Shown in pieces: positions 16,107 through 23,722 of a DNA stretch of 64,000 nt (the stretch's first letter is position 1; each line of letters begins with the position of its first letter). The notes under the pieces were generated by a model, which did no database searches, had not been told where the DNA came from, and saw only the letters and a program-made list of their open reading frames with translations. The DNA comes from Pseudomonas anatoliensis (lineage in GTDB: Bacteria; Pseudomonadota; Gammaproteobacteria; Pseudomonadales; Pseudomonadaceae), in NCBI RefSeq assembly GCF_017976235.1, contig NZ_JACVHC010000009.1, forward strand, positions 237,034 to 301,033, given 5' to 3'. A program made the position numbers and the translations under genes.

Positions 16107-17801
16107 ATGCAACTTCCTTCGCAGTCCGCAATATGCCAATGGTTGGTCGACAATGCCGAGGTCAAGGCGTCTGACGTCAATCGCGCGCGCAAACTGTGCC
16201 TGGCTGAAAGTGGTCGCGAAGAAGAGGTGCTGCGCAATCTGCTGCGTCTGGGCAGTGTCCGTGATGATCAGGCGGTCGAGGCTTACGCGACGTTGCTCGG
16301 CGTGCCTCGTCTGCAACTCGATGAAGCCTCTTGGGACATCGAGCCATTGATGATCGGCAGCGAGCGTTTCCTGCGCCATCACGGCCTAGTGGCAGTGGCT
16401 GCGGATGCCGCAACGGTGACGGTGGTCGCCAGTCCGCCGCTCAGCCAATACGCCCTGGATGCCATGGGCTACTGCGCGAGCAAAAGTGTGTCGTTGCGGC
16501 TGGCGACAGCCGCTGATGTCAACACGCTGATCGAGCGTCTTTACGGCCAGGGCCGCAGCGCCATGGATGCGTTGATCGAGTCGCTGGACGAAAACGATGG
16601 TGCCGAAGATGACATCGAACACCTCAAGGATCTGGCCTCCGAGGCGCCGGTGATTCGTCTGGTCAACCTGATTCTGCAGTGCGCGGTGGAACAGCGGGCG
16701 TCGGACATTCATATCGAACCTTTCGAGAGCCAGCTCAAGGTGCGCTATCGCATTGACGGAGTGCTGCATGAAGCCGAAGCGCCGCCATCGAGTTCATCCG
16801 CTGCGATCATTTCGCGTTTGAAAATCATGGCGCGGCTCGACATCGCCGAGCGGCGTTTGCCCCAGGACGGTCGCATCATGTTGCGCATTCAGGGCAAGGA
16901 GCTGGATTTGCGCGTGTCGACGGTACCCACCAGTTTCGGCGAGTCGGTGGTGATGCGCCTGCTTGATCGGCGCACCGTGAGCTTCGATTTCCCAAGCCTC
17001 GGTATGGACGGTGAACGCCTGAACAGCTTCCTCGACGTGCTCGAAAGTCCACACGGCATCCTGCTGGTCACCGGTCCCACCGGCTCCGGCAAGACCACAA
17101 CGCTGTACACCGCGCTATCCCGGCTCAACACGGCCGAGCGCAAGATCATCACCGTCGAAGATCCGGTCGAGTATCAGCTCGAAGGCATCAATCAGATTCA
17201 GGTGAAACCGGCCATTGGCCTGGACTTTGCCAATGCGCTGCGCTCCATCGTGCGTCAGGATCCGGACGTGATCATGATCGGTGAAATGCGCGATCTCGAG
17301 ACCTGCCGCATCGCCATCCAGAGCTCGTTGACCGGCCACCTTGTGCTCTCGACCCTGCACACCAACAGTGCGGCGGCGAGTATCACCCGGCTGCTGGACA
17401 TGGGCGTCGAGAGCTACCTGATTGCGTCCACGGTCAAAGGCATTCTGGCTCAGCGCCTGGTGCGCCGCCTCGATCCGCAGACACGGATTGCCTTCGAAGC
17501 ACCGCCGCAAATGATCGCCGAACACGGGCTTGAGCAGTTCACCGACCAACGACCGATTTTGCTCTATCGCGCGGATACCACGGCGATTGGTGGCGGTTAT
17601 CACGGGCGCAGCGCGATCACCGAACTGTTGGTGATGAACGAAGAACTGCGCTCATTGCTGATGCGCCAGGCCGATGCCGCCACCCTCGAACAGGCTGCCC
17701 GGCGCGGCGGTCTGCGTACCTTGTACGAAGAAGGTTTGCGTCAGGCGGTGGCCGGCATCACCTCCCTTGACGAGGTGCTGCGCGTTACGCGCGGCGACTG
17801 A
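16107..17801 (+). CDS. gspE: Type II secretion ATPase GspE, lacking the tetracysteine zinc motif
   Basis: 564 residues. The N-terminal N1E-like domain (1-110) is followed by the ATPase: Walker A GPTGSGKT (323-330), Asp box ITVEDPVEY, Walker B DPDVIMIGEMRD (385-396) and His box STLHTN (415-420). This cytoplasmic hexamer powers pseudopilus assembly. Unlike standard GspE, the C-terminal region has no CxxC pairs. Where relatives have RLCPDC it reads RLDPQT (D456, T459), and before GYHGR the second pair is replaced by D490 and A493. ATG 16107 is preferred over TTG 16080. It is the first gene of an eleven-gene operon, 1 bp before gspF. Confidence 0.93.
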   Translation: MQLPSQSAICQWLVDNAEVKASDVNRARKLCLAESGREEEVLRNLLRLGSVRDDQAVEAYATLLGVPRLQLDEASWDIEPLMIGSERFLRHHGLVAVAADAATVTVVASPPLSQYALDAMGYCASKSVSLRLATAADVNTLIERLYGQGRSAMDALIESLDENDGAEDDIEHLKDLASEAPVIRLVNLILQCAVEQRASDIHIEPFESQLKVRYRIDGVLHEAEAPPSSSSAAIISRLKIMARLDIAERRLPQDGRIMLRIQGKELDLRVSTVPTSFGESVVMRLLDRRTVSFDFPSLGMDGERLNSFLDVLESPHGILLVTGPTGSGKTTTLYTALSRLNTAERKIITVEDPVEYQLEGINQIQVKPAIGLDFANALRSIVRQDPDVIMIGEMRDLETCRIAIQSSLTGHLVLSTLHTNSAAASITRLLDMGVESYLIASTVKGILAQRLVRRLDPQTRIAFEAPPQMIAEHGLEQFTDQRPILLYRADTTAIGGGYHGRSAITELLVMNEELRSLLMRQADAATLEQAARRGGLRTLYEEGLRQAVAGITSLDEVLRVTRGD

Positions 17802-17802
17802 C

Positions 17803-19005
17803 ATGAGCCATTTCAAGTATCGCGCACTGGACGCCGATGGCGTTTCTCGACAGGGCAGTCTGGAAGCCGCCGATGAAGCGGGCGCCATCACTGTGCTGCA
17901 AAAACGAGGCTTGTTGTTACTCAGCCTCGAAGCCTGCGCCGGTGATCGGCTGACGGGACCTTTGCGGCGTGGCGTACTGAATGGCGCCGCACTGGTCAGC
18001 TTCACCCAGCAACTGGCGACGTTGTTGGGTGCGGGCCAACCGCTGGAGCGCGCGCTGGGCATTCTGCTCAAGCAGGCCACCGATCCGCGGCGCCGAGCGT
18101 TGCTGGAGCGGGTGCGTGAGCAGGTCAAGGCCGGTAAACCGCTGAGCCAGGCACTGGAAGAAGAGCACGGCCAGTTCTCCGGTTTGTACATCAGCATGAT
18201 GCGCGCCGGTGAGGCGGGCGGTTCGCTGGAGCACACGCTGCATCAGCTTGCCGATTATCTGGAGCGCAGCCAGACACTGCGTGGCGAAGTCATCAATGCG
18301 CTGATTTATCCGGCCTTCCTCATCGTCGGCGTATTGGGCTCGCTGGCGCTATTGCTGGCGTATGTGGTGCCGCAATTCGTGCCGATCTTTCGTGATCTCG
18401 GCGTGCCGATTCCGCTGATCACCCAGACCATCCTCGTTCTCGGCGAATTTCTCAGCGCCTATGGCCTGCTGGTGCTGGCAGCTCTGGTGATGGCGGCGTG
18501 GGGCATCGCTGTCGCACGCCGTGATCCGCAACGCCGCCAACGTCATGACCATCGTCTGTTGTTCATCAAGGTCATCGGCCCGTTGTTGCAGCGCATCGAG
18601 GCCGCTCGGCTGGCGCGCACGCTGGGGACGTTGCTGAGCAATGGCGTGGCGCTGTTGCAAGCAATGATCATCGTCCGCGAGGTGTGCGGCAATCACGCCT
18701 TGCGTGCCCAGGTCGAGCAGGCCACGCAGCGGGTCAAGGGCGGCGGCACGCTGGCGCAGGCTTTCGGCGAACAACCGCTGCTGCCGGAACTCGCCCTGCA
18801 AATGATTGAGGTCGGCGAACAGGCCGGCAATCTCGACGCCATGTTGCTCAAGGTCGCCGAGGTTTTCGATGTCGAGGCCAAACGCGGCATCGACCGTTTG
18901 CTCGCGGCCCTGGTGCCCAGTCTGACCGTGGTCATGGCCGTGCTGGTCGCGGTGATCATGCTCGCCATCATGCTGCCGCTGATGAGCCTAACCAGTAACA
19001 TTTGA
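17803..19005 (+). CDS. gspF: Type II secretion inner-membrane platform protein GspF
   Basis: 400 residues, normal for GspF/PilC. There are two repeated cytoplasmic T2SSF domains (LVSFTQQLATLLGAGQPLERAL at about 65; ARLARTLGTLLSNGVALLQAM at about 265) and three membrane segments (LIYPAFLIVGVLGSLALLLA; a second near 220; a C-terminal one ending IMLPLMSLTSNI). It anchors the GspE motor and the pseudopilus base. ATG 17803 follows the gspE stop by one base, so the genes are coupled; upstream in-frame starts would overlap gspE. Confidence 0.95.
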   Translation: MSHFKYRALDADGVSRQGSLEAADEAGAITVLQKRGLLLLSLEACAGDRLTGPLRRGVLNGAALVSFTQQLATLLGAGQPLERALGILLKQATDPRRRALLERVREQVKAGKPLSQALEEEHGQFSGLYISMMRAGEAGGSLEHTLHQLADYLERSQTLRGEVINALIYPAFLIVGVLGSLALLLAYVVPQFVPIFRDLGVPIPLITQTILVLGEFLSAYGLLVLAALVMAAWGIAVARRDPQRRQRHDHRLLFIKVIGPLLQRIEAARLARTLGTLLSNGVALLQAMIIVREVCGNHALRAQVEQATQRVKGGGTLAQAFGEQPLLPELALQMIEVGEQAGNLDAMLLKVAEVFDVEAKRGIDRLLAALVPSLTVVMAVLVAVIMLAIMLPLMSLTSNI

Positions 19006-19014
19006 GGAAAAAAC

Positions 19015-19440
19015 ATGTCCCGTCCAAACGCTGCCGGCCGTCGTCGGCAAGGCGGTTTCACCCTGTTGGAAATGCTCGCGGTCATCGTCTTGCTCGGCAT
19101 CGTTGCCACCATTGTGGTGCGCCAGGTTGGCGGCAACGTCGACAAAGGCAAGTACGGCGCCGGCAAGGCGCAACTGTCCAGCCTGAGCATGAAGGTCGAA
19201 AGCTACGGCCTCGATGTCGGCAGCCCGCCGGCCAACTTACAGCAGTTGCTGCACAAACCGGCCAACGCGGTCGGCTGGGCCGGGCCGTACGCCAAGCCTT
19301 CGGATCTCAAGGATCCGTTCGGCCATGCGTTCGGCTATCGCTACCCCGGTGAGCACGGCAGTTTCGATCTGATTTTCTACGGTCAGGACGGTCAGCCCGG
19401 TGGGGACGCCTACAAGGCCGACCTCGGCAACTGGGAATAA
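19015..19440 (+). CDS. gspG: Major pseudopilin GspG
   Basis: 141 residues with a class III prepilin leader: the cut is expected in GG|FTLLEM, with Glu at +5, followed by the hydrophobic helix LAVIVLLGIVATIVV. The body has the GspG signatures (DPFGHAFGYRYPGEHG, FDLIFYGQDGQPGG, ending NWE), including acidic residues of the calcium site. It forms the shaft of the periplasmic pseudopilus. Cleavage needs a prepilin peptidase encoded elsewhere, since none is in this cluster. It lies 9 bp after gspF, with AGGA before the ATG. Confidence 0.96.
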   Translation: MSRPNAAGRRRQGGFTLLEMLAVIVLLGIVATIVVRQVGGNVDKGKYGAGKAQLSSLSMKVESYGLDVGSPPANLQQLLHKPANAVGWAGPYAKPSDLKDPFGHAFGYRYPGEHGSFDLIFYGQDGQPGGDAYKADLGNWE

Positions 19441-19442
19441 CC

Positions 19443-19880
19443 GTGCACGCCTTGCAGCGCTCTCGCGGCTTCACTTTGATCGAACTGCTGGTGGTGATCG
19501 TCTTGATCGGCGTCAGCATCGGTTTGATCAGCTTCGGCGTGGGCAAGGGCCTGCAATCGGCGAAGGAACGTCAGGCGCTGACGCAATTGGTGCAGTCACT
19601 GCGCGCTGCGCGGGTGCAAGCCATCGTCACCGGTCAACCGGCCCAGACGCATTTCGATCTGCACAAGGCGCGCTTCAATGGCCCCGACCATAAGCCGCAC
19701 AGCTTGCCGCAGGACATGCATGTGCAACTGGTCACCGCCGAGGGACTCGGCGCGGCATTCGAGTTCTATCCGGATGGCGGCTCCAGCGGCGGGCACCTGA
19801 TGTTGTCGCGCAACGACAAGCGTTGGCGTATCGATATCAACTGGCTGACGGGCAGCGTTCAGTTGCACACGCTCAATTGA
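19443..19880 (+). CDS. gspH: Minor pseudopilin GspH
   Basis: 145 residues starting with GTG two bases after the gspG stop. The prepilin site is RG|FTLIELLVVIVLIG, with Glu at +5. The rest is the GspH/FimT globular domain (RAARVQAIVTGQPAQTHFDL, ending RWRIDINWLTGSVQLHTLN). It is a pseudopilus tip component. Its last codons overlap the TTG start proposed for gspI. Confidence 0.9.
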   Translation: MHALQRSRGFTLIELLVVIVLIGVSIGLISFGVGKGLQSAKERQALTQLVQSLRAARVQAIVTGQPAQTHFDLHKARFNGPDHKPHSLPQDMHVQLVTAEGLGAAFEFYPDGGSSGGHLMLSRNDKRWRIDINWLTGSVQLHTLN

Positions 19881-20245
19881 ACCGCCAGCGCGGTTTCACA
19901 TTGCTGGAAATGCTGGCTGCCCTTGCTGTGCTGGCGGTGTGCAGCAGCGTCCTGGTAGGGGCGTTCGGCAACAGCGCCCGGGCCTTGCAGCAAGTGCAAC
20001 GCAGTGATCGTTTGAGTCTGGTCGCGCGTTCGCTGATCGACGACGCCAGTGACCGTGCCTTCGTAGCCGGGCGCAGCAATGGCGAATGGAGCGGGGTGCG
20101 CTGGCAAATGAATGTAAGCGTTGTCCCCGGCCCTAATGGATCGGCCAATGCTTATCGGCTGGATCTGCAAGTGGACGATGGCGGCCGGCATGCCCGGTAC
20201 AGCACCTTGCAAGTGCGCAGCGCAGGCAGCGGTGCTGGCAAATGA
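19877..20245 (+). CDS. gspI: Minor pseudopilin GspI, probable TTG start
   Basis: 122 residues. The prepilin signature RG|FTLLEMLAALAVLAV is only seven residues from the TTG at 19877, which overlaps the gspH stop (TTGA). Type III leaders are short, so this start fits better than an ATG or GTG far inside gspH at 19823. The body shows GspI features (LSLVARSLIDDASDRAFVAG, GVRWQMNVSV). It is the tip pseudopilin that recruits GspJ and GspK. Confidence 0.85.
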   Translation: MNRQRGFTLLEMLAALAVLAVCSSVLVGAFGNSARALQQVQRSDRLSLVARSLIDDASDRAFVAGRSNGEWSGVRWQMNVSVVPGPNGSANAYRLDLQVDDGGRHARYSTLQVRSAGSGAGK

Positions 20246-20850
20246 AGGGTAATCAGCGAGGCTTCACCCTGCTGGAAATTCTGGTGGTGATCAGTTTGCT
20301 CGGCGTGTTACTGACGTTGATCGGCGCAGCGATATCGGGTGCCAATCGGGCCATGGCCAAGGCCGAGCGCTACAGCAACCGCCTCGATGAAGTGCGCTCG
20401 ACGCAGAATTTCTTGCGCAGCGCCATCGGCCAGGCATTGCCTCTGGCAGAGGGAAAACCGGGTGAAAGCCAATCGCCAATCTTTCAGGGTGACGCTGACA
20501 GTTTGAGGTTTTACGCGCCGCTTCCCGCGACGGTGGGCGGTGGTATCTATCGGCACCAAGTGAGTCTCGTAGAGGGGCGTTTGCAGGTCACTCTTCAGCG
20601 TTTGCAGGGCGAAACCTTGCAGTCGGCCAGGGAACCGCAAGTGCTGTTGCAGCAGGTAAAAGCGCTACATATGAGCTACCGGGGCCTGTCGCCCGAGGGG
20701 AAAACGACGGAGTGGCTGGATCACTGGCCATGGCCCGGACGGCTGCCGCGCGCGGTGTGCATCGACGCGCAATTTGCCGGGGCTATCGTGTGGCCGAGGC
20801 AGGTTGTTCGTCTGCGTCTGGATTTGTCCGGCGAGAACATCACGCCATGA
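20242..20850 (+). CDS. gspJ: Minor pseudopilin GspJ
   Basis: 202 residues beginning MKGNQRG|FTLLEILVVISLLGVLL, a prepilin leader with Glu at +5. The size and the beta-rich C-terminal body (SLRFYAPLPATVGGG, RAVCIDAQF) fit GspJ. It overlaps gspI by 4 bp (ATGA) and gspK by 4 bp, so translation is coupled along the pseudopilin set. It should pair with GspI and GspK at the pseudopilus tip. Confidence 0.9.
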   Translation: MKGNQRGFTLLEILVVISLLGVLLTLIGAAISGANRAMAKAERYSNRLDEVRSTQNFLRSAIGQALPLAEGKPGESQSPIFQGDADSLRFYAPLPATVGGGIYRHQVSLVEGRLQVTLQRLQGETLQSAREPQVLLQQVKALHMSYRGLSPEGKTTEWLDHWPWPGRLPRAVCIDAQFAGAIVWPRQVVRLRLDLSGENITP

Positions 20851-21569
20851 AGCGTCAGCGCGGCGTCGCGCTGCTTCTGGTGCTGTGGGTGTTGGCGCTG
20901 CTCGCCACGTTGCTCGCCGGGCTGGTGGGTTGGGTGCATTTACAGAACCGTCAGGCCCTTTGGAAGCGCCAGCATTTACAGGGGCAACTGGCTGCCGAGG
21001 CGGGTATCGCCATGGCGGTGCTGGCCCAACTCGATCACGACCCGCAACGGCGCTGGCTGGCGGACAACCAAGTGCATGCCTTGCGTTTCGATGATGCCGA
21101 GCTGGCCGTCAGCCTGCGCAGCGAGCAGGGCCAGGTGGATCTAAACGCTGCGCCTGCCGAGTTGCTCGCGCGGTTGTTACAGGCATGCGGCGCGCCCCCC
21201 GGGGATGCGCGGCAACTGGCGCAAGCCGTCGAGCGACGTCGCGCCAATGATCAGGCGCCGCTGCGGATGGTCGAGGAACTGCGCGAGCTGCCTGGCATGA
21301 CCCAGGCGATTTACCAGCGAGCCGTACCCTACGTGACGTTGTGGAGCGGGTTGCCAGCGCCGGATCCGCGCTTTGCGACGCCCTGGTTGCAACAGGCATT
21401 GAACCTGCCACGAGCACGCCCGAGCGTCTCACCCGCCGGGTCGATCATCACCGTTAAAAGCCGGGCGACCTTGCCCGGCGGTTACACCACGACGCTTCGC
21501 GTCACGTTGTTATTGAATCCATCGAAGGAGGGGGCACGACCTTACCGGGTCTTGCGCTGGCAAGAATGA
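20847..21569 (+). CDS. gspK: Minor pseudopilin GspK
   Basis: 240 residues. The leader RG|VALLLVLWVLALLATLLA lacks the +5 glutamate, as is normal for GspK. A helical domain with helix-hairpin-helix-like segments follows (VDLNAAPAELLARLLQACG; LRMVEELRELPGMTQAIYQ). It is shorter than classical GspK proteins of about 300 residues or more. It caps the pseudopilus tip. Starts at both ends are ATGA overlaps with gspJ and gspL. Confidence 0.9.
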   Translation: MKRQRGVALLLVLWVLALLATLLAGLVGWVHLQNRQALWKRQHLQGQLAAEAGIAMAVLAQLDHDPQRRWLADNQVHALRFDDAELAVSLRSEQGQVDLNAAPAELLARLLQACGAPPGDARQLAQAVERRRANDQAPLRMVEELRELPGMTQAIYQRAVPYVTLWSGLPAPDPRFATPWLQQALNLPRARPSVSPAGSIITVKSRATLPGGYTTTLRVTLLLNPSKEGARPYRVLRWQE

Positions 21570-22609
21570 AGCAATTGATCTCACAGCCTCTGGCTCGGCG
21601 ATTTGCCCAGGTCCACGGCCACTGGCAAAGCCACTGGCGCGGCAGCCTTGCCCAGCGTTTGTGGCAGGCGTGGTTGCAGGAGCTGCGCAACGCACTGCCG
21701 GCCCAAGTGCAGCGCGGTTTGCTGCCGCGCAACCGAGAGCATCGGTTGACATGGCCGCTGCCCGAGGCGCTGCCTGATGCTGGCGACGACCGGGTTGTGT
21801 TGCTGTTGCCTTATGCGATGGTTCTGGCGCAAACGCTGGATCTTCCGCTCGCGGCCACACGCGATTTGCGCAGTGTGGTCGGGTTTGAACTGGACAAGTA
21901 CACGCCGTTTCCCCGCGAGGACATGCACTTTGTCACTCGCGTGCAAAGCCGTGGAAAAAGCATCGCGCGGGTGTTGCTGGTGGCGATTGCGCGTGAGCGT
22001 CTGCAAACCGTGCTCGATCATTGCCAAGCCCGCGGCCTGCATGTGCACGCCATCGATTGCCGGGGCAGCGACGGCGAACCTTTGGGAGTCGATCTGCTGC
22101 CGGACGAATACAAACACCAGCGCGCCCGTCGCAACTACTTGCCGCGTTATCTGGCGATGACCTGCGTCGGCCTGTTGCTGGCGTGCATGGTGCTGTGGCT
22201 GGACGCGCGATCGGCGCGTATGGAAGCGATGCAGGACGCCGTCGATCAGCAACGCGAACAAGTGCAGGCGCTGCAAAACTTGCGTCGTGAGTTGGTCAAC
22301 ACCCAGGGTGCCGCCCGCTATCTGGCGCAACGCAAGACTGCCCGGCCCAGCGTGTCCAGTGTGTTGCTGGACCTCACCGGTTGCCTCGGCGCCGATACCT
22401 GGGTCGAGCAACTGGACATCAGCGAAGACGGCGGCGTCTCGATCACCGGTCAGAGCGCCCGGGCCAGTGCCTTGATTGCCCGCGCCAAAGACTGCCGAAC
22501 CCTGAGCGATGCGCAGTTCCAGGGGATCATTCAGCCCGACGAACAGACGGGCAAGGAGCGCTTTTCATTGCACGCGCAATTGCGCAAGGAGCCAGCCGAT
22601 GCGTCGTGA
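21566..22609 (+). CDS. gspL: Type II secretion assembly platform protein GspL (PilM/PilN-like)
   Basis: 347 residues. The N-terminal cytoplasmic half carries the GspL/PilM signature VVGFELDKYTPFPREDMHFV (about 108-127). A single membrane helix (YLAMTCVGLLLACMVLWL, about 195-213) leads to a periplasmic coiled coil (QDAVDQQREQVQALQNLRRE) and a PilN-like ferredoxin fold with LDLTGCLGADTWVEQLDISE. It links the GspE ATPase to the inner-membrane platform. It begins in a 4-bp overlap with gspK and overlaps gspM by 11 bp. Confidence 0.88.
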   Translation: MKQLISQPLARRFAQVHGHWQSHWRGSLAQRLWQAWLQELRNALPAQVQRGLLPRNREHRLTWPLPEALPDAGDDRVVLLLPYAMVLAQTLDLPLAATRDLRSVVGFELDKYTPFPREDMHFVTRVQSRGKSIARVLLVAIARERLQTVLDHCQARGLHVHAIDCRGSDGEPLGVDLLPDEYKHQRARRNYLPRYLAMTCVGLLLACMVLWLDARSARMEAMQDAVDQQREQVQALQNLRRELVNTQGAARYLAQRKTARPSVSSVLLDLTGCLGADTWVEQLDISEDGGVSITGQSARASALIARAKDCRTLSDAQFQGIIQPDEQTGKERFSLHAQLRKEPADAS

Positions 22610-23210
22610 ATTGACCGCGCGCGAACGTCGCGGCGCAGCGCTGATCGTGCTGGCACTGGCCGTGTGGGCGGGGTGGTGGCTGCTGGTGCAGAGCTGGTTT
22701 CTCGGCCCCCTGTTGCAGATCGAAAACCAGGCCGACAGCCTGCGCGAACAACAGCAGCGCTACGCCGGCGTCCTGCAGCAACGCGACGCTCTGCAACAGC
22801 AGTTGCAACAAGCCCGGCGCGACCCGGCCAGCCGCAGCAGCCTGCTGCCCGGCACCGACCCCAGCGGCGTGGCGGCCGACCTGATGCAACGCAGCCTCGA
22901 TCTGGTCAAGGCACATACCGCTCAGGGGCCCGGATGCCAGGTCACGCAACGCATGCCGATCACACCGGAGCAAAACAGCGCCGAACCGTATCGCCAGGTC
23001 AAAGTCAGCCTCACCCTCGAATGTGCCATGGAGCCCCTGACCGGGCTGCTGCACGATCTCGAATATGGCCAGCCGTTTCTGTTTGTCGACCATCTGAGCA
23101 TCCGTCGTCAAACCTCCGCGCCAGCCAGCGGAGGTGCAGGGCGGTTGCAGGTGAATCTGCTGTTGCGCGGTTATCTGCAACCGGCCAACGGCAAGGAGCC
23201 CGGAGCATGA
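22599..23210 (+). CDS. gspM: Type II secretion protein GspM
   Basis: 203 residues. There is a short cytoplasmic head, one N-terminal membrane helix (AALIVLALAVWAGWWLLVQ), a coiled coil (ENQADSLREQQQRYAGVLQQ) and a periplasmic domain resembling the T2SSM_b type (FVDHLSIRRQTS). ATG 22599 is preceded by AAGGAG at a good distance; longer in-frame starts fall deep in gspL. It partners GspL in the platform. Confidence 0.88.
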   Translation: MRRELTARERRGAALIVLALAVWAGWWLLVQSWFLGPLLQIENQADSLREQQQRYAGVLQQRDALQQQLQQARRDPASRSSLLPGTDPSGVAADLMQRSLDLVKAHTAQGPGCQVTQRMPITPEQNSAEPYRQVKVSLTLECAMEPLTGLLHDLEYGQPFLFVDHLSIRRQTSAPASGGAGRLQVNLLLRGYLQPANGKEPGA

Positions 23211-23722
23211 GGCTCAGCCATATGGACCTGCTCCTGCTAACCATCGCCGCGGCGCTGGGCGCAGTTTTTGTAGTGCTGTTACTCGGCTCGGGACGAGCTG
23301 AACACTGGCTGCCCGCCGATCAACCGCGTCATCTGCCGGCCAGTGCCGCGCCAAAGCCGCTGCCGACCTTGACCGCGCAAGACTTGAGCCTCAGCTGGCA
23401 ACAATCGATTTTCAGTCCCGAGCGCAAACCCGACCTCGTCAGCGGTAAAGGCGGGACGGCCGCGCTGCAAGGCGTTGCGTTGACCGGCGTGGTCATCGAT
23501 GGCCAGGCGCAGTGGGCGCTGTTGCGCCTGGCCAACCAACGCACGCTCAAGCTCGCGGTCGGCAAAGCGCTGGATAACGGCTGGACCCTGACCGCGCTCA
23601 GCCCACTGCAAGCCACTTTCATGTACCAGGGCCAGACCCGCCAGCTGAGTCTGCCCGTGCTACGTCTTCCGTCGCCATCTACGGCGCCCCTTATCACTCT
23701 TCCCAATGTACCGAGACCATGA
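23207..23722 (+). CDS. GspC/GspN-like inner-membrane linker protein
   Basis: 171 residues: an N-terminal membrane helix (LLLLTIAAALGAVFVVLLLG), a proline-rich stretch, and a small beta domain resembling the homology region of GspC (ALQGVALTGVVIDGQAQWAL, then RTLKLAVGKALDNGWTLTAL). No PDZ or coiled-coil domain follows. The likely role is linking the platform to the secretin N0 domain. It overlaps gspM and gspD by 4 bp each. Databases may call it GspN; the position before gspD and the HR-like fold suggest GspC function. Confidence 0.78.
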   Translation: MRLSHMDLLLLTIAAALGAVFVVLLLGSGRAEHWLPADQPRHLPASAAPKPLPTLTAQDLSLSWQQSIFSPERKPDLVSGKGGTAALQGVALTGVVIDGQAQWALLRLANQRTLKLAVGKALDNGWTLTALSPLQATFMYQGQTRQLSLPVLRLPSPSTAPLITLPNVPRP

